Shown: positions 47,511 to 59,321 of the stretch, piece after piece
How the letters are laid out: each line of letters starts with the position of its first letter
Position numbering within the stretch: the first letter of the stretch is position 1
From: Leucaena leucocephala
Lineage: Eukaryota > Streptophyta > Magnoliopsida > Fabales > Fabaceae
Reading direction: 5' to 3'
NCBI GenBank assembly: GCA_037074615.1
Contig: CM073519.1
Location: 31,455,001 to 31,519,000 of the forward strand
Length of the DNA stretch: 64,000 bases
The notes under the pieces: model-generated
What the model saw: only the letters and a program-made list of their open reading frames with translations
What the model was told of the DNA's origin: nothing
Database searches by the model: none
Translations under genes and position numbers: made by a program

Positions 47511-47985
47511 AAATACGTGTTTTCTCTGCGGCAGCAAGGGACATTTTACAAAAGCCTACCCTAAAAAGAAAATCAAAGGAGATAGAAAGCTTCAATGATT
47601 TAAACATGCTTTACCTATAGTAGAATATGAAAACATTAGATCCATCTATAAAGAACAGTCTAAAGAAGACGAAGAAACTCAATATGTTATTTGCATTATT
47701 GACTTAGAGGATTCTGACTCTGAAGATGAGTATTATCCTTATCGATCGGTTTACTCCCTCAATCCTTTGCATAAAACTCCAGACTATCCCACTAAGCCAA
47801 TCCTAGGATCATTTGGATCCATAGGAATTCTTGAGATTAATAAAACGCCAAGCCCCAATATTGAAGCCAAGATCCTTCTTTCCAAATACGATAACCTTAT
47901 CAAGGCTATTGCCATGATTGATACAGGTTCTTGTACTACTGTTATATGCCTCACATCTTATCTGGTGATATGTGGATGCCTTTAA
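47511..47985 (+). pseudogene. Pararetroviral zinc knuckle and aspartic protease remnant
   Basis: In one frame there is C-F-L-C-G-S-K-G-H followed by F-T-K-A-Y (47518 onward). The CCHC knuckle therefore has its last Cys replaced by Tyr. A single stop lies near 47600, then an acidic linker with D-L-E-D-S-D-S-E-D-E (47701-47730). The protease motif M-I-D-T-G-S-C-T-T-V-I begins near 47917, with the catalytic D-T-G intact. The frame closes at 47985, and the rest of the protease (47985-48228) is scrambled by stops. Confidence 0.65.
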
Positions 47986-48228
47986 ATGAACCTTGTACCA
48001 CAGTTAACCAATAAGTCTTTCATATATAGCTTATCTAAAAAAAGAATATTGGGATGCAACTCTTCCGTGGATGTTCTATATGGATTAAATTCCTTGGGAG
48101 TTATATACCTGTAAAAGATATATTCTTTGGGTTCGATATATTTTAAAAAATACCAGGAATATCCATCACAACAAATGGTCTGAAGTTCAAAAAGTTTTTC
48201 AATCCTTATGTCCAAATACTAAGTATAC

Positions 48229-48890
48229 TTGAGATCAATCAAGCCCCTATTGAATATGAAAAATACTAGGGATAGACTTTTACGTCTTTTCCATGACAGC
48301 CATGATCAGTTTCAACATCCTCATCCTCTCTGGAAAAATAAATATTTCTTTGTGAAACTACCTTTTAAGAAGAATAAAGATGTGAATCAAACTAAGGCCA
48401 TCCATTCATGGATGAATCTAGATGATTTAGTTCTTTCTCAAAAAGAATGTGCTACTTTGTTCGCCCAAGGTCTTATTGAGCTCACAAAGTCCAATTGGGC
48501 TTTTCAGGCCTTCTATGTGGAAAAAAAGATATGAACAGCTCAGAGGAAAAAAGCGATTGGTGATTGATTATAGGCCTCTCAATATCTTCTTACAAGATGA
48601 CAAATTTCCTATCCAAAAGATGAAAACTTTAACTTCAAGGCTAGTCAAAGCAAAAATCTTCTCAAAGTTTAACCTAAAAGCAGGATTATGGCAAATAGGA
48701 ATCCATCCTGAAGAGAGATACAAGACATCCTTCTGAATGTTAGATGCTCAATACCAATGGACTATGATACCATTTAGATTAAAGGTGGCCCCTTCCCTTT
48801 TCCAAAAGGCTATGATAAAGATGTTTGGACCCATTCTGTATTCCAATCCCATCTATATTGATGACATTTTGCTCTACTCTACATATTAAT
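48229..48890 (+). pseudogene. Pararetroviral reverse transcriptase remnant
   Basis: The segment 48229-48534 contains H-P-L-W-K-N and F-F-V-K-L-P-F-K-K-N. At about 48520-48530 the frame shifts by one base in a run of A, then continues in the next frame with R-L-V-I-D-Y-R-P-L-N, L-Q-D-D-K-F-P-I and F-S-K-F-N-L-K-A-G. A TGA follows at 48734. The same frame then reads W-T-M-I-P-F-R-L-K, where the usual P-F-G-L-K Gly is Arg, and the catalytic Y-I-D-D at 48854-48865. The motif set and lack of an adjacent integrase favour Caulimoviridae over LTR elements. Confidence 0.75.
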
Positions 48891-49575
48891 AGAGCCACAA
48901 AGCATTACTGGCTCAATTTACTAATATTATTAAGGCCCATTAAGTAATGCTCTCATCCAAGAAAGGTTATATTGCCCAGGCCTAAATTGATTTTCTTGGA
49001 ATGAGCTTTTATTATGGTTTCTATCAACTAGGTTCTCATATTGCCTAAGAATTGCTCAACTTTCTATATGACAACTTGTCGGTAAAGTAAATACAACAGT
49101 TTATAGGCATTGTTAATTATCTTTGTAACTTTATTCCTAATGTGACTAAACATACTAACCAGCTATCCAAATTATTAAAGAAAATCCTCTTACAAGGGAG
49201 AATTAACAAATAACAGTTGTCCAGACCCTGAAAAGATTTATTAGTCTCTACCACCATTAAAGATTCTAGGAACAGGATAAAGGATTCTATAGACTAATGT
49301 GAGTGATCATTATTAGGGAGCTATACTTCTTGAGGAAGCAATGGGAAAACGATATTATTGTGTCCATGTTAGTTGACAATTCAAAGATTCATAAAAGCAT
49401 TACCATGAAACATATAAGGAAATCCTAGAAAATAAAAAAAGGTATAGAAAAATTCATTTTTCACTTAAGTTCTTATGAATTTATTGTCAAAATGGATAAC
49501 ACATCTTTCCCATTAATACTGGATACAAAAAAGAAAGTTTTATCTAATTCTCAACTCCTTAGATGGAAGGACTAG
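48891..49575 (+). pseudogene. Pararetroviral RT thumb/RNase H remnant
   Basis: The frame of the Y-I-D-D motif continues with many stops through F-L-G-M (near 48995). An RNase H-like tail near 49440-49575 contains E-K-F-I-F-H-L and V-K-M-D-N. Key acidic residues cannot all be placed because of frame breaks. Confidence 0.5.
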
Positions 49576-49869
49576 TTTTTAACTCTGTATGTTCGTACCA
49601 TCTCCACTGCACCCTTCCCTGTTTATCATTATTTATGTGACACTCAAAATAAAGGTTATTGTTTATGTACTATTTCACGATGGTTTGCACCTCTCTCTGT
49701 TTGGAGAACTCATCTTGGAAAACTCATTCAACAACATTGTCTCTAGCATATCCCAAAAGATCAACAGACTTGTCAGTGTTTCTTTGCAGTTCATAGGCCC
49801 TATATACACATTGAACAAGATTTACCTTTGGCAGACACAGACTAATTAGCCTCACTACAAAGAAGTTTT

Positions 49870-50356
49870 ATTTTCTAATTTAAAACTCTTTATTAGCAAT
49901 ATGAACAACTACCCTGAAAGAAATCCAAAATTGACATGCACTTCTCTTGGTCCTATTCCAAACGTAGCTTTCATTTCCTCAGATATTTAAAAGTGGCATA
50001 AAAGACCTAGAGATCAGGAATTCAATTCGGCTACTAGCCTATCTTGGTTCTAGACCATCAGGATCAAGATCATTAAGGCCTTCTACTGAGTTACAATTAC
50101 GTCCTCTTAGCTCATCCATAAAGGAGCCAGTTGTCTCTCTGACACAAGACTCAAACCCTTGGGGACCTTTTGCACAAGACCTTGGGGTGGATCACTCTCA
50201 CTAGACCTAGAAGCAGTATTAACAAACCATCTAGACCTATATCATGGATTGGATCCAAATTATTCCAATATGGACCAGATGATGACCATGAACTCATCTA
50301 TGACTACATGATAATGACAGAAGCAAAAGCAAAAGATTCCCACATGTCCACATGAC
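49870..50356 (+). pseudogene. Possible C-terminal extension of pararetroviral polyprotein
   Basis: Short colinear coding-like pieces follow RNase H: a Pro/Ser/Leu-rich part (P-R-P-S-type, near 50050-50130) and an open segment 50170-50355 with G-P-D-D-D-H-E-L. No known domain is visible. The assignment rests on position. Confidence 0.35.
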
Positions 50357-50915
50357 TTTAATAAAGTGGATTCCTGCGTGTCTTGATTTAATTAAAGTAT
50401 TTGTATCATTTTGTTTGTTTGTAGTCAGCTTTATTAAAAGCTATGGTTAGTGCGATCTTAGTGTGAATTGATTTTTACTTATCAGCTCATGTATCATTAT
50501 AGTGTGTTTGTCTTGTTGTAACATCAACTATCTATACAAAGATCTTCTATACATCTCTGGAGATCATCGAGTGTTCACTTTGTAAAATATCATTGTGAAA
50601 TAGAAGAATGTTTTCTTTATAAGTTTTCTCTCTTCTGAAAACTCTATCTTTATTTATCTCTATTCTTGTCTCTGTATAGATTTTATTATGATCTACACTT
50701 GCCTTTCATAAGAGGATATTGTGTATCAGAAAGGAATCTAATTTTGTTCCAAGAGTTAAAAGACTTTCGCATGAATATTCTGATTTAGTTTGGAAATTTA
50801 TTAGTTTCGTATCTTAGAAAGGCAACAAGGCTAAGAATGCAGAAGTAAGTCATTGTCAAAAGATCGATTTTACGATTTCTTATACTCTCAAATTCATTAG
50901 GAGTTCCACCCCTCT
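50357..50915 (+). promoter_or_regulatory. Putative pararetroviral non-coding region and leader
   Basis: This non-coding, AT-rich stretch after the polyprotein has a weak TATA-like TATCTATACAAAG near 50529. It is followed by a pyrimidine-rich leader ('ttttctctcttctgaaaac', 50622) and ends near TGGTATCA (50916-50923), the first eight bases of the tRNA-Met primer site that marks the origin of pararetroviral genomes. Each clue is weak alone. Confidence 0.35.
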
Positions 50916-50923
50916 TGGTATCA

Positions 50924-52526
50924 ATTATGAAAATTATTCAAGGGCTTAGAAAAATTGAAGAAAAAAAACTGTGAAGTTTAGGGATTTAGAAAATTATGGA
51001 AAGTTTAATTCCCTAAAAGAAGCCCAAATAATTTTAAAGCTTTTTTTAGGAGTTATAGGTTTATTTTATTGAAAACTTAAAAAAATAGTTTGAGCTTTTC
51101 GATTTGCTTGAAACTTTTAGAAAAAATTACTAAGGTGAACAAGCTAACTAAGGAAGAAAATTATTATAAAGTATTAAGGATTAATTTCTAGAGATTATTT
51201 AAAGTTTTTAGTATATTAAACAAGGGACAAATTGGAAATAAACTATGACTAAGGACATAATGGTCTTTATATCTCCCTCCCCCATTTATTCACTCTACTC
51301 ACTCATTTTCCTTAGTTGATCGAACACTCAGTGCAGAGGAAAAGAGAGAGCAATCATGCCAGATTTATGAAAAGGAGAACCAGAGATCATCGTTGGAGAA
51401 GAAAAAGAGAGCTCAATCCCAACATGTAGCCATAGATTCCGATTAAGGAGAGGCTTCTAAGTCTCTTTCCCTCTAGTTTCTGCAATTTCTGAAATCGGAG
51501 CTACGGGAAGGGAAATTATGGATTAAGTAAAGATAGGTGTAGATTGGAGCTTTTGGATGCAAAATCTGTCATAGAACGTGCTTTTAAGCTCTTGCATGTG
51601 TTTGATGTGCTCTGGTTTGTGATTGGCGAACCAGAGGTTATTTGTTTAGGGAGAATGACGTCAGGTCCCTAATTATAAAAAGTTAAAGGAAGTATTAATA
51701 CTTAAGAGTGTGTGATTTAAGAGGTCTATGGATTATGTAGAAGAATATAACGTCATTGCTTGTTGAAACCAAAGAGTTTGAAGCTGATTTTTAATTCTAA
51801 GTGTTGAATCATTGTTGTAGATGTTTAAATTATTCCTAGAGATTTTAAAATGAAGTTTTAAACCCTGTGATTGGAACTGGATTTTTAGAGTTTCGGTAGA
51901 GATACTATTCAAATGGTTTAAATGATTAAATGACGGTTTGTAGTTAATAATTATGCATTAAACAATAATAGCATATAGTGTATGATGATTGTTGTTGTGG
52001 TTCAGTTTTAGGAACTAAAATTTGGAAGGAAGACCAAATATATAACTTCTTGTTGATGTTTCTTGATGCTAAATGGACATTTTACATGACTACAGCTATG
52101 TTTAAAACCTAGAAGATGATGATTAAACTGAAGTGTATGTTTTAAATACTTATTATTCGCGCTATTTGAACTCTGGAAATATATTTTTGAATCTAAAACT
52201 TTTAAATTGATGGGTTGCTGTTCAGTTCTCACTGAGATTAAACGAGAATATTAGAGTGTTAAGCAATAAAATTGATTAAGGACGATGCGTTGTTTAATGC
52301 TTTGGACTATTTAAGAAAGGTCTTTTAAAGTTGTTAGAGTATGCTAATTGGCTACAGTATGATGCTTGTTCAGATATATAGCAAGAGCAAGTTCTTCTCG
52401 AGGCAAGGGCGTTGTGGTTGGCAAGTTTGAAGATGGATGGAGCTGATGGAGGTTATATTATGTATTTAATTAAGTTTAAGTTAATTTGTTTGATAAATTA
52501 TTCTTCTTTTTGATAAAGAAAATAGT
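50924..52526 (+). other. Unassigned, LTR-like non-coding DNA
   Basis: There is no ORF of note. Between 51240 and 51480 the sequence looks like a transcription start/leader zone ('tatctccctcccccatttat', then a purine-rich leader with 'gagagagcaatcatg'). This resembles the R region of TGTCACACCC-type LTRs such as that at 54671-57825 in reverse. No ends were found. Confidence 0.35.
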
Positions 52527-52782
52527 TATGTATGTATGTATGTATGTATGTATGTATGTATGTATGTATGTATGTATGTATGTATGTATGTATGTATGTA
52601 TGTATGTATGTATGTATGTATGTATGTATGTATGTATGTATGTATGTATGTATGTATGTATGTATGTATGTATGTATGTATGTATGTATGTATGTATGTA
52701 TGTATGTATGTATGTATGTATGTATGTATGTATGTATGTATGTATGTATGTATGTATGTATGTATGTATGTATGTATGTACG

Positions 52783-52821
<39 letters not shown>
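52527..52821. repeat. (TATG)n microsatellite followed by (TATC)n
   Basis: About 63 uninterrupted TATG units (52527-52780) pass through one C substitution into about 9-10 TATC units (52783-52821). Because the unit is 4 bp and contains no stop in any plus frame, it produces long spurious Met-Tyr-Val-Cys ORFs. Confidence 0.97.
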
Positions 52822-54491
52822 ATATTGGCATGTAAATATCCTCCAAAAGGAGAGCTTAGGCTATAATAGCCCCAAAGATAAGTGTCATTAGCAGATATGG
52901 CAGATACTTATGTATTATGATTAGTAGTCATAATTGATATTATATGCTTGATTAGGAAATATAGAAGTTTAAAAACCAAGGCAAGTGAATGAGTTAGCCC
53001 TAAGACTTGCATACCAAAATTACATGTTAAAGTTTTGATTGATAGATAACTTAAATGGTTTTGACTAAGTGTGTTCAAAGTCATAGAGTTATAAAATAAG
53101 ACCTTATAACCGGAAAAGTTAAGTGAAGGTTTCAGTTTAGTGAGTGGATGTTTAGACTCAAGTGAAGTACTAAAGAGCCTGGGTCTTATTTATTTATGTA
53201 AAAGTATTGAGTTTAGATTTGGAATGTGTTAGTTATGTATTTTCAATAAATTAGAAAATCCCATTCTTTAAATAGAAACTACCATAAATTAATTGAAAGT
53301 TTTAAAAAGTTCCACCCTCCAGGTGTTTATGGAGTCCTTAGTGGTTATACGCAGATAAAACAACTTAAGGAAATGGTTCTAATTAAAGTAAGGTGCGACA
53401 CTAAAGTACGGTGTTTAACAGATCTTATGTATGATATTAACTTTGAAGAAAGAAATAATGATTCACGATTGAAAAAACAAATGAGTTTTCCTTTTTGGCA
53501 CTCCATAATTTTGAGCTAAGAATGTTATTGTAAAGAGGTTGTCCATTACTAGAAAACGAGGCTTTACATCGTTTTCCTTGCTTTTATTTGATGATGCAAG
53601 AACGAATAGGGAATCTTCAGGCCTAACAAATAAAATGAACGAATAGAACAACTGCCAATTAAGTGCCAACAAATTTTAAGGAAAATTAATCCACATATCC
53701 TTATAATTTACCTCAAATTTGAATTAATTTTTGTAGTTTATTTTATTTACATTGGGTTATTCTAATTTTTTTCATTATAGGTATCCATCGTCATTGAGTA
53801 TAAAAACTTTTAATTTTAATTTATAAATTTTCATTGACATTATGGAATCTACTTCGTTTCAAACAAAACAAAAGATAGGGGCATGATTCAAAAATGAATT
53901 AAACTATAAGGGCTTGTAAATTAATTTTTCTTATATTTTATTTCCGATGTTTCAACCATGCATCCGTTATTTTACAGGTCAAGAAAACCACATTTTTTTT
54001 TTGATCACAATCAATATACGCAGCGTCTTGCAACATATAAACTATTGTTGATTTTATGACAAACCTATGAAATTGTTCTATTCAAGCATAGTTTTTCTCC
54101 ATATGTATTTTCGAATCATTTTGATGCTTTTATTTGTTAAAACTTAAACTGATTGATGGCAAAAGAAAACTGATTGACTTCTGGATTTTATATTCAAATG
54201 AATGAAATTAAGAAAAGATCATTAACAGTTTAAAGTAGGCAAAAATCTTAGAAAAAGATGATAATCCTCTGACTTTTGTTTTTTAGGATTTCCCCTTTAT
54301 GCATGTACCAAATTCTAATTAAAAATTTAGGGAGAATGACTCAGAAGTCTTATGGAAGATAATTTATTATAAAAAAGTATCATGAAATCATGAAATAATT
54401 AAATAGCCCCATGGGACTGGGTAATAAATTCAATTTATGCAATTACCAAGTTATCCTTATACACAATTAAGAAGTTACTGAAAATGCTATG
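52822..54491. other. Unassigned AT-rich DNA
   Basis: There are no supported genes. CATTACTAGAAAACG at 53548 resembles a CACTA terminus with one base changed, but no partner end was found. The only ORF above 60 codons (53672-53463 minus) has no recognisable motif. Confidence 0.4.
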
Positions 54492-54660
54492 CAACTTGAA
54501 GTGATACAAATGACAACTAGAGGGGCATAGGATGACAACTTTAAGTAGCACAAATGACAACTAGGGGCATACAGTAACAACTTGCAGTTGTCATTTGTAT
54601 CATTTCAAGTTGTCATCTCCTATTTCTCTAGTTGTCATTTGTGCACTTTAAGTTGTTATT
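54492..54660. repeat. Nested inverted repeat with GACAACT/AGTTGTC units
   Basis: The left arm CAACTTGAAGTGATACAAAT (54492-54511) pairs with ATTTGTATCATTTCAAGTTG (54593-54612). A second pair, 'tagcacaaatgacaact' near 54546 and 'agttgtcatttgtgcac' near 54629, is nested. Four AGTTGTCAT-type units alternate in orientation. Confidence 0.75.
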
Positions 54661-54670
54661 GTTTGCCAAA

Positions 54671-57600
54671 ATGTCACACCCAAAAAATTAAGAGGTGACC
54701 GGCATAAAATATGAGAAAACTCGTATTATATCATAATTAATATAATAATAATCTTAGACATACATAATCTATTTTTAATTTTCATATATGAGAATACTTT
54801 TTTTCACATATGAAAATGATAAATACCATACCATATATAAATATTTACATATATAAAAAAGACAAGAGAGGACAGGAATTTTGCCTATACACTATGTGGA
54901 GCCTGTACAAGTTTTTTTATTAGCCATGAGGGAGTTCTCTATTTTGCTACAGGTACAAGGTTGTTGGTCCTATTTGAAGCTAAAATAATCTTCCGGTGAA
55001 TAACGCCCCGTTCAATAAATAAATAAATTATTGAAAGAAATAATTTGAATAACAAGGCTTGATGGTAAATCTAAATTTCCAAATTTAGAATTATAACAAA
55101 ATGAAACTGTATCAAAATTATTAATCACATCAATCCAAGTAACCAGCAAAATATTTTATTTAAGGAAATCTGTTTAAAACGGTAATTCTCAAATATCATC
55201 TTTCGTAGGACTTCAACAGAATGAATAACATGCATGGGCACAGAGTCTATAGGGTAAATAACCATTCCAGCGCAGCTCGAGGCCACGAGGCCAAGCTTGG
55301 ATCCACAGTCCATGAGGATAAATAGCTAGGCATGGTTCAAAGCCACGAATCAAGTACATGTATGAGACCCAAAAAAAAGGCGTGAAAATGAATCTCACAA
55401 ATATTTGACATGAGTACCATGCCCACAAATATCAAGCGAGCTCGATTTTAATAATGGTAAGCCAAAGACTAACAGTTCTGCTGCTAATAACTAGCGTTTT
55501 GTATTGAGTCCTCTCAAAATCAATTTCCAAACATGCATGGGGTCAATTTAACATTAAATAGGAACAAGACTTTTCAATACTAGAATTTCATAAAGAATAT
55601 TTCATAATCAAGGACCCCAGCATGAAAATCAAAATAAAATCTCAAAAGATTTCTTTCAACTTTAATGCAATAAGAGTTTACAAAATCAGAGTGAAAAATC
55701 ATCTCAATATATGAGTTTACAAAATATCTTTTAGAATTTTCTTTGCCCATTCCATACATAAACATGATAATATTATAAGTCATTTGAAAGAAAAATCAAT
55801 GATAATAATCAAGCCTTTAATTCATATGAACATGGGTATATTTTTTCATAATGTTAAAATATTAACATATTGAGAAAATGAAATTGAATAATGATGAATT
55901 TAAATAAATTTCCCTGGCATAGAAAATACTTAAAGAATTGATAACACACTTTTAAAATAAGACAACACAGAAATCTCAATTATATAAAAATATCATGGAA
56001 CCTTATTGACTCACATGTGACTTACCAAATATATGACTTACTTCTACCTAACTGCTTCCCAAATATATATCACTTTCTCCTCTTCATCCGCTTATGACTT
56101 ATTTACTTCTTACTTTCCTAATGTCCCATAACATAAACAATATTACTCTCATTATAAATTTATATAACATGTTCATAATATCTCATTTATTATGATTATT
56201 AGTTCTTTTATTATATACTCCATCCTCATTTTAGTTTATCTCAAAGCAAGATCATTGCCATTTGCTTTCAATGAATTATAGAACCAAATTATGCTATATA
56301 AGAGTGCATCCAATTAATTCATGCACATTATATTCCTTATAATCAATATTTTAATATTCTAACTCAATCTTATATTCTCTAAAATCATCTATCAGTAATT
56401 TCTATCAACTTAGCAAACACCACAAACATATTAAAGGCATTTAGGATTAACATGATAATAAACAAAATTAAACAAGAATTTACCAACAATACTCATTCTA
56501 ACATTATTTTAGAACACTTACTAACTCTTATATAATAATTTATTCAATACTACTAAGTTCATTTAATCTCAAGCAACCCAATAACACTTCTATAATTTAT
56601 CTACTTAGCACTTAGTCATTTTAAACTATATTCTGAAAAACTATCCACATTTAAAACTATATAACTCAATTAGAAATTTGGCATCAATCACCTATCACCA
56701 ATCATCTATTATTCTCAAAATATCATACCTCAATCAATAATCCACTAATTTAAATAATCTTCTAGATTCACAAGTACTCTCCTTCAACCACCACATTTTC
56801 TAATAACATAAAATTACTACTATAATTTTAACCTCAAGAAAGCCAAAAAAAATATAGCAACTATTAATATAAGTTTTTACATTTCAAATCAACCATCGAT
56901 CATTTTAGAAACCTTAGGAACACCTATTCTTTTCAAAACAACAAGCTCCCATCCAAGCCATAACTTTTACAATTTGAAACCCCAAAATTTCAAACAATAA
57001 TCTTTTTGGTTACATTATAAACATCTTCAAGCTAAAAACATAACTAAACCATTTGGCATACCATAAACAACATCTTCTCTTACTTATATAAACCTAAATC
57101 TATGCCATTTAGTCTTAAATAGCAAACCAATAACTCTAAAACTCCAATTTACAAGAACTTGAAGCTACAAACCTAAATCACATTGTTTTATTTTAAAAAC
57201 TCACAAACACAAAACAAAGGCGATCCTTGCATCAACTACTTTTGATAATTTAAGCTAGATTCCAAGTTATTAAAACTTAAACAATTTTCTTACCTTAATT
57301 TGAATTTAATCGACTGAAATCATTCCAAAAACTTACAAACAGAGGAGACACACCTAAGAGCTAAGAATCATGATTTTATTTTAGATTTAACAATTAAATG
57401 CTTGAAGCTTTACTTAGCTTCTCTCAATCGGACATTTTCCCCCTCAAAGTCTCAATGTTTAATTGGTGAGATAACCCTTAGAATTGAACCACAGAGGAAA
57501 CTGAATACGTGAATAGAGTTAGAGAGCTCACCTTAGTTGCTCGACAGCATCATGAGCTCGTCTGTTCTCCTTTAACATCATGAGCTCCCAGTTTTTCTCC

Positions 57601-57825
57601 CGCTCTCTCATGCTCTTATCTCTCTATTTTGAATATGAGGAAAATGATGATCTCCAGCTATAGCAATGTCGGTAAAAGCTCTGGTGTGCATGCCAATGGT
57701 GAGTAGAAGAGACGAAACCTTTACTGCCACACACAGACGCACTTACATAACAGAGGAAGAAGGAAGAGAAGTTCTCAAAGATGTCGTTAGACAAACAAAG
57801 ACAATGTCAAATGATGGAACAACCT
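54671..57825 (-). mobile_element. LTR-I copy, TGTCACACCC type, cut by a 3' LTR
   Basis: Its plus-strand start TGTCACACCC is the inverse of the 3' end of the LTR at 44095, and 55200-55320 matches the inverse of 43440-43510. Hence the sense is minus. Near 57520-57620 is a pyrimidine-rich leader with repeated GAGCTC and CATCATGAGCTC units. The copy is interrupted at 57826 by the 3' LTR of an Athila-like element. There is no coding sequence; ORFs at 55125-55783 and 57666 are incidental. Confidence 0.6.
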
Positions 57826-59307
57826 TGATGAGGGTGGATTGTGGTGGTCCGATATATCAAAATAAAGTTAATTGCACCCAATATAATATAGTGTGAGGCA
57901 CAACCCTATCATTCTTCTCAAGGAGCCTTTTATTTGGAAACCTAGCAGATTGGATGTCAAAATCAAGAAAAACTTGAGCAGGGATAAAATGTTTTTTGGG
58001 GTTTTACTAATTGATGCAATAAAAGTAGGGTGCAGAAAAGTAAATATTTTTGAATTTTTGACTAACATGAAAACAAGTTGGTTTGTTAAAGAAATATGTT
58101 ATAAAAGACTCTTGATGATGAAAATATATCTATCCTTGCTCTCACATTAAAATTAGAGTTTTGAAATCACTAAGTCTCAAAGAAAACTTTAATATATCGA
58201 TTGAGTCCAGAACCTTACTTTTCCTTAAACCCCTTTGATCAAAGCTGGTTTAAGAACTATTAGCGAACTGTCAGAAATCACTTAATGTGTAAGTTGAATT
58301 ACATGATAAAAATGCCCTCGAATGGTCACCGATCGAAAAATCCAGATTTCAAGCAATTGAATTAATTAACAAGGATTGCTAATAATAACCCAACTCTCTT
58401 AAAATTGAAACTGAAATATTATATTAAAAAGCAAATGTTGAAATCATCCGAATTCAATTACAAAGTCTAATATGAGAATGATCAATCAATATTCAAAACT
58501 TGCTCATAAAATGAAAACCCTAGATCCAGTAGTAATCATAACATGAGAAGATGCAAATTAGAACAATAGAAATTCCCTATTTCAATCCATAAGCTCAATA
58601 TATCAGATCTATCACCAAGAGACTAAAGATTTAGCCTATCATGACTCCTGCTGTAGTGCGATCACTATCCAGATGTGATACCATGAAGAAACGATGAGAA
58701 GATGGTAGATTGATGTTGTAGAGATATGGAGAAGTATGTGGAGAGGCATATAACGATAGAAGATATTGAGAAGGTGAGCAGAGAGAGCTCGAGTACTGCT
58801 TCTTAGCCTAATCAGGTCAAAAACTAGCCTCTACCTTGACGGTAGCCCTCATCTCCTTTTATTTCTGTATGACATAATTCAAAACGAGCAATTTTAGCGA
58901 TTTCACATTTAAATCGCGAACAGATCCATATTTTGCTTGTGACCTGTAAAGACAGAGAGACTTCCAGAAGAATCAAGGTCGCGACCGGTAGACTCTTTGG
59001 TCGTGACTAAAAGGTACAGGAGCATGTTTTCACTTTCTTTGACTTGTGATTTCTTTCTTGGTCCTTGCTCTCTTCCAAAACACCTACAATCCAACATAAA
59101 AGCTCACTGTAAGAGTCTAAATCAGTAAATAACAGAATATATGCAGTTTAGAAGAATTAATTTACCATTTTACCCTTTAATTAGCACATTGCCATGTACA
59201 ATCATGAATCACCATAAAAGTACAATTTAAGGCATAAAATAAATGGTAAAGTTGTTATAAAACTCTTAAAAATGTCACATAAAGCATATACAAAATGTGT
59301 CTTATCA
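57826..59307 (-). mobile_element. 3' LTR of a third Athila-like element
   Basis: This 1482 bp LTR is homologous to 13894-15437. On the minus strand it starts TGATAAGACACATTTT at 59307 and ends ...CTCATCA at 57826. The polypurine tract just upstream (59308-59321) defines it as a 3' LTR. It contains the palindrome GGTCGCGACC near 58978. Confidence 0.75.
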
Positions 59308-59321
59308 ATTCCCCCACACTT
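59308..59321 (-). other. Polypurine tract of Athila-like element
   Basis: The minus strand reads AAGTGTGGGGGAAT directly before the LTR start TGATAAG. This is the typical polypurine tract and LTR junction. Confidence 0.75.

Larger units (their letters stand above)
45689..50923 (+). mobile_element. Endogenous pararetrovirus (Caulimoviridae), decayed
   Basis: Plus-strand remnants follow the pararetroviral order: coat-protein region with coiled coil, CCHC zinc knuckle, aspartic protease, reverse transcriptase with Y-I-D-D, RNase H, then a non-coding region with a putative promoter and leader. There are no LTRs. This is an old copy fixed in a plant genome, broken by many stops and at least one frameshift, with no evident movement-protein region. 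The genus is not certain; the reverse transcriptase resembles badnavirus/petuvirus relatives. Confidence 0.75.

Noticed and set aside
50916..50923. TGGTATCA as a certain tRNA-Met primer site
   Set aside because: Only eight bases match and the rest of the consensus is lost. It is used only as weak support for the pararetroviral region, not as its own feature.
52486..52891. Three overlapping long ORFs encoding Met-Tyr-Val-Cys repeats
   Set aside because: They are produced entirely by the (TATG)n microsatellite, which has no stop in any plus frame. There is no sign of a gene around it.
53548..53562. CATTACTAGAAAACG as a CACTA terminus
   Set aside because: It has one mismatch to CACTACTAGAAAA, but no matching opposite terminus or 3 bp duplication was found downstream.
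57666..57896. 76-codon plus-strand ORF
   Set aside because: It crosses the border of an LTR (57826) and is therefore a composite of two unrelated sequences.
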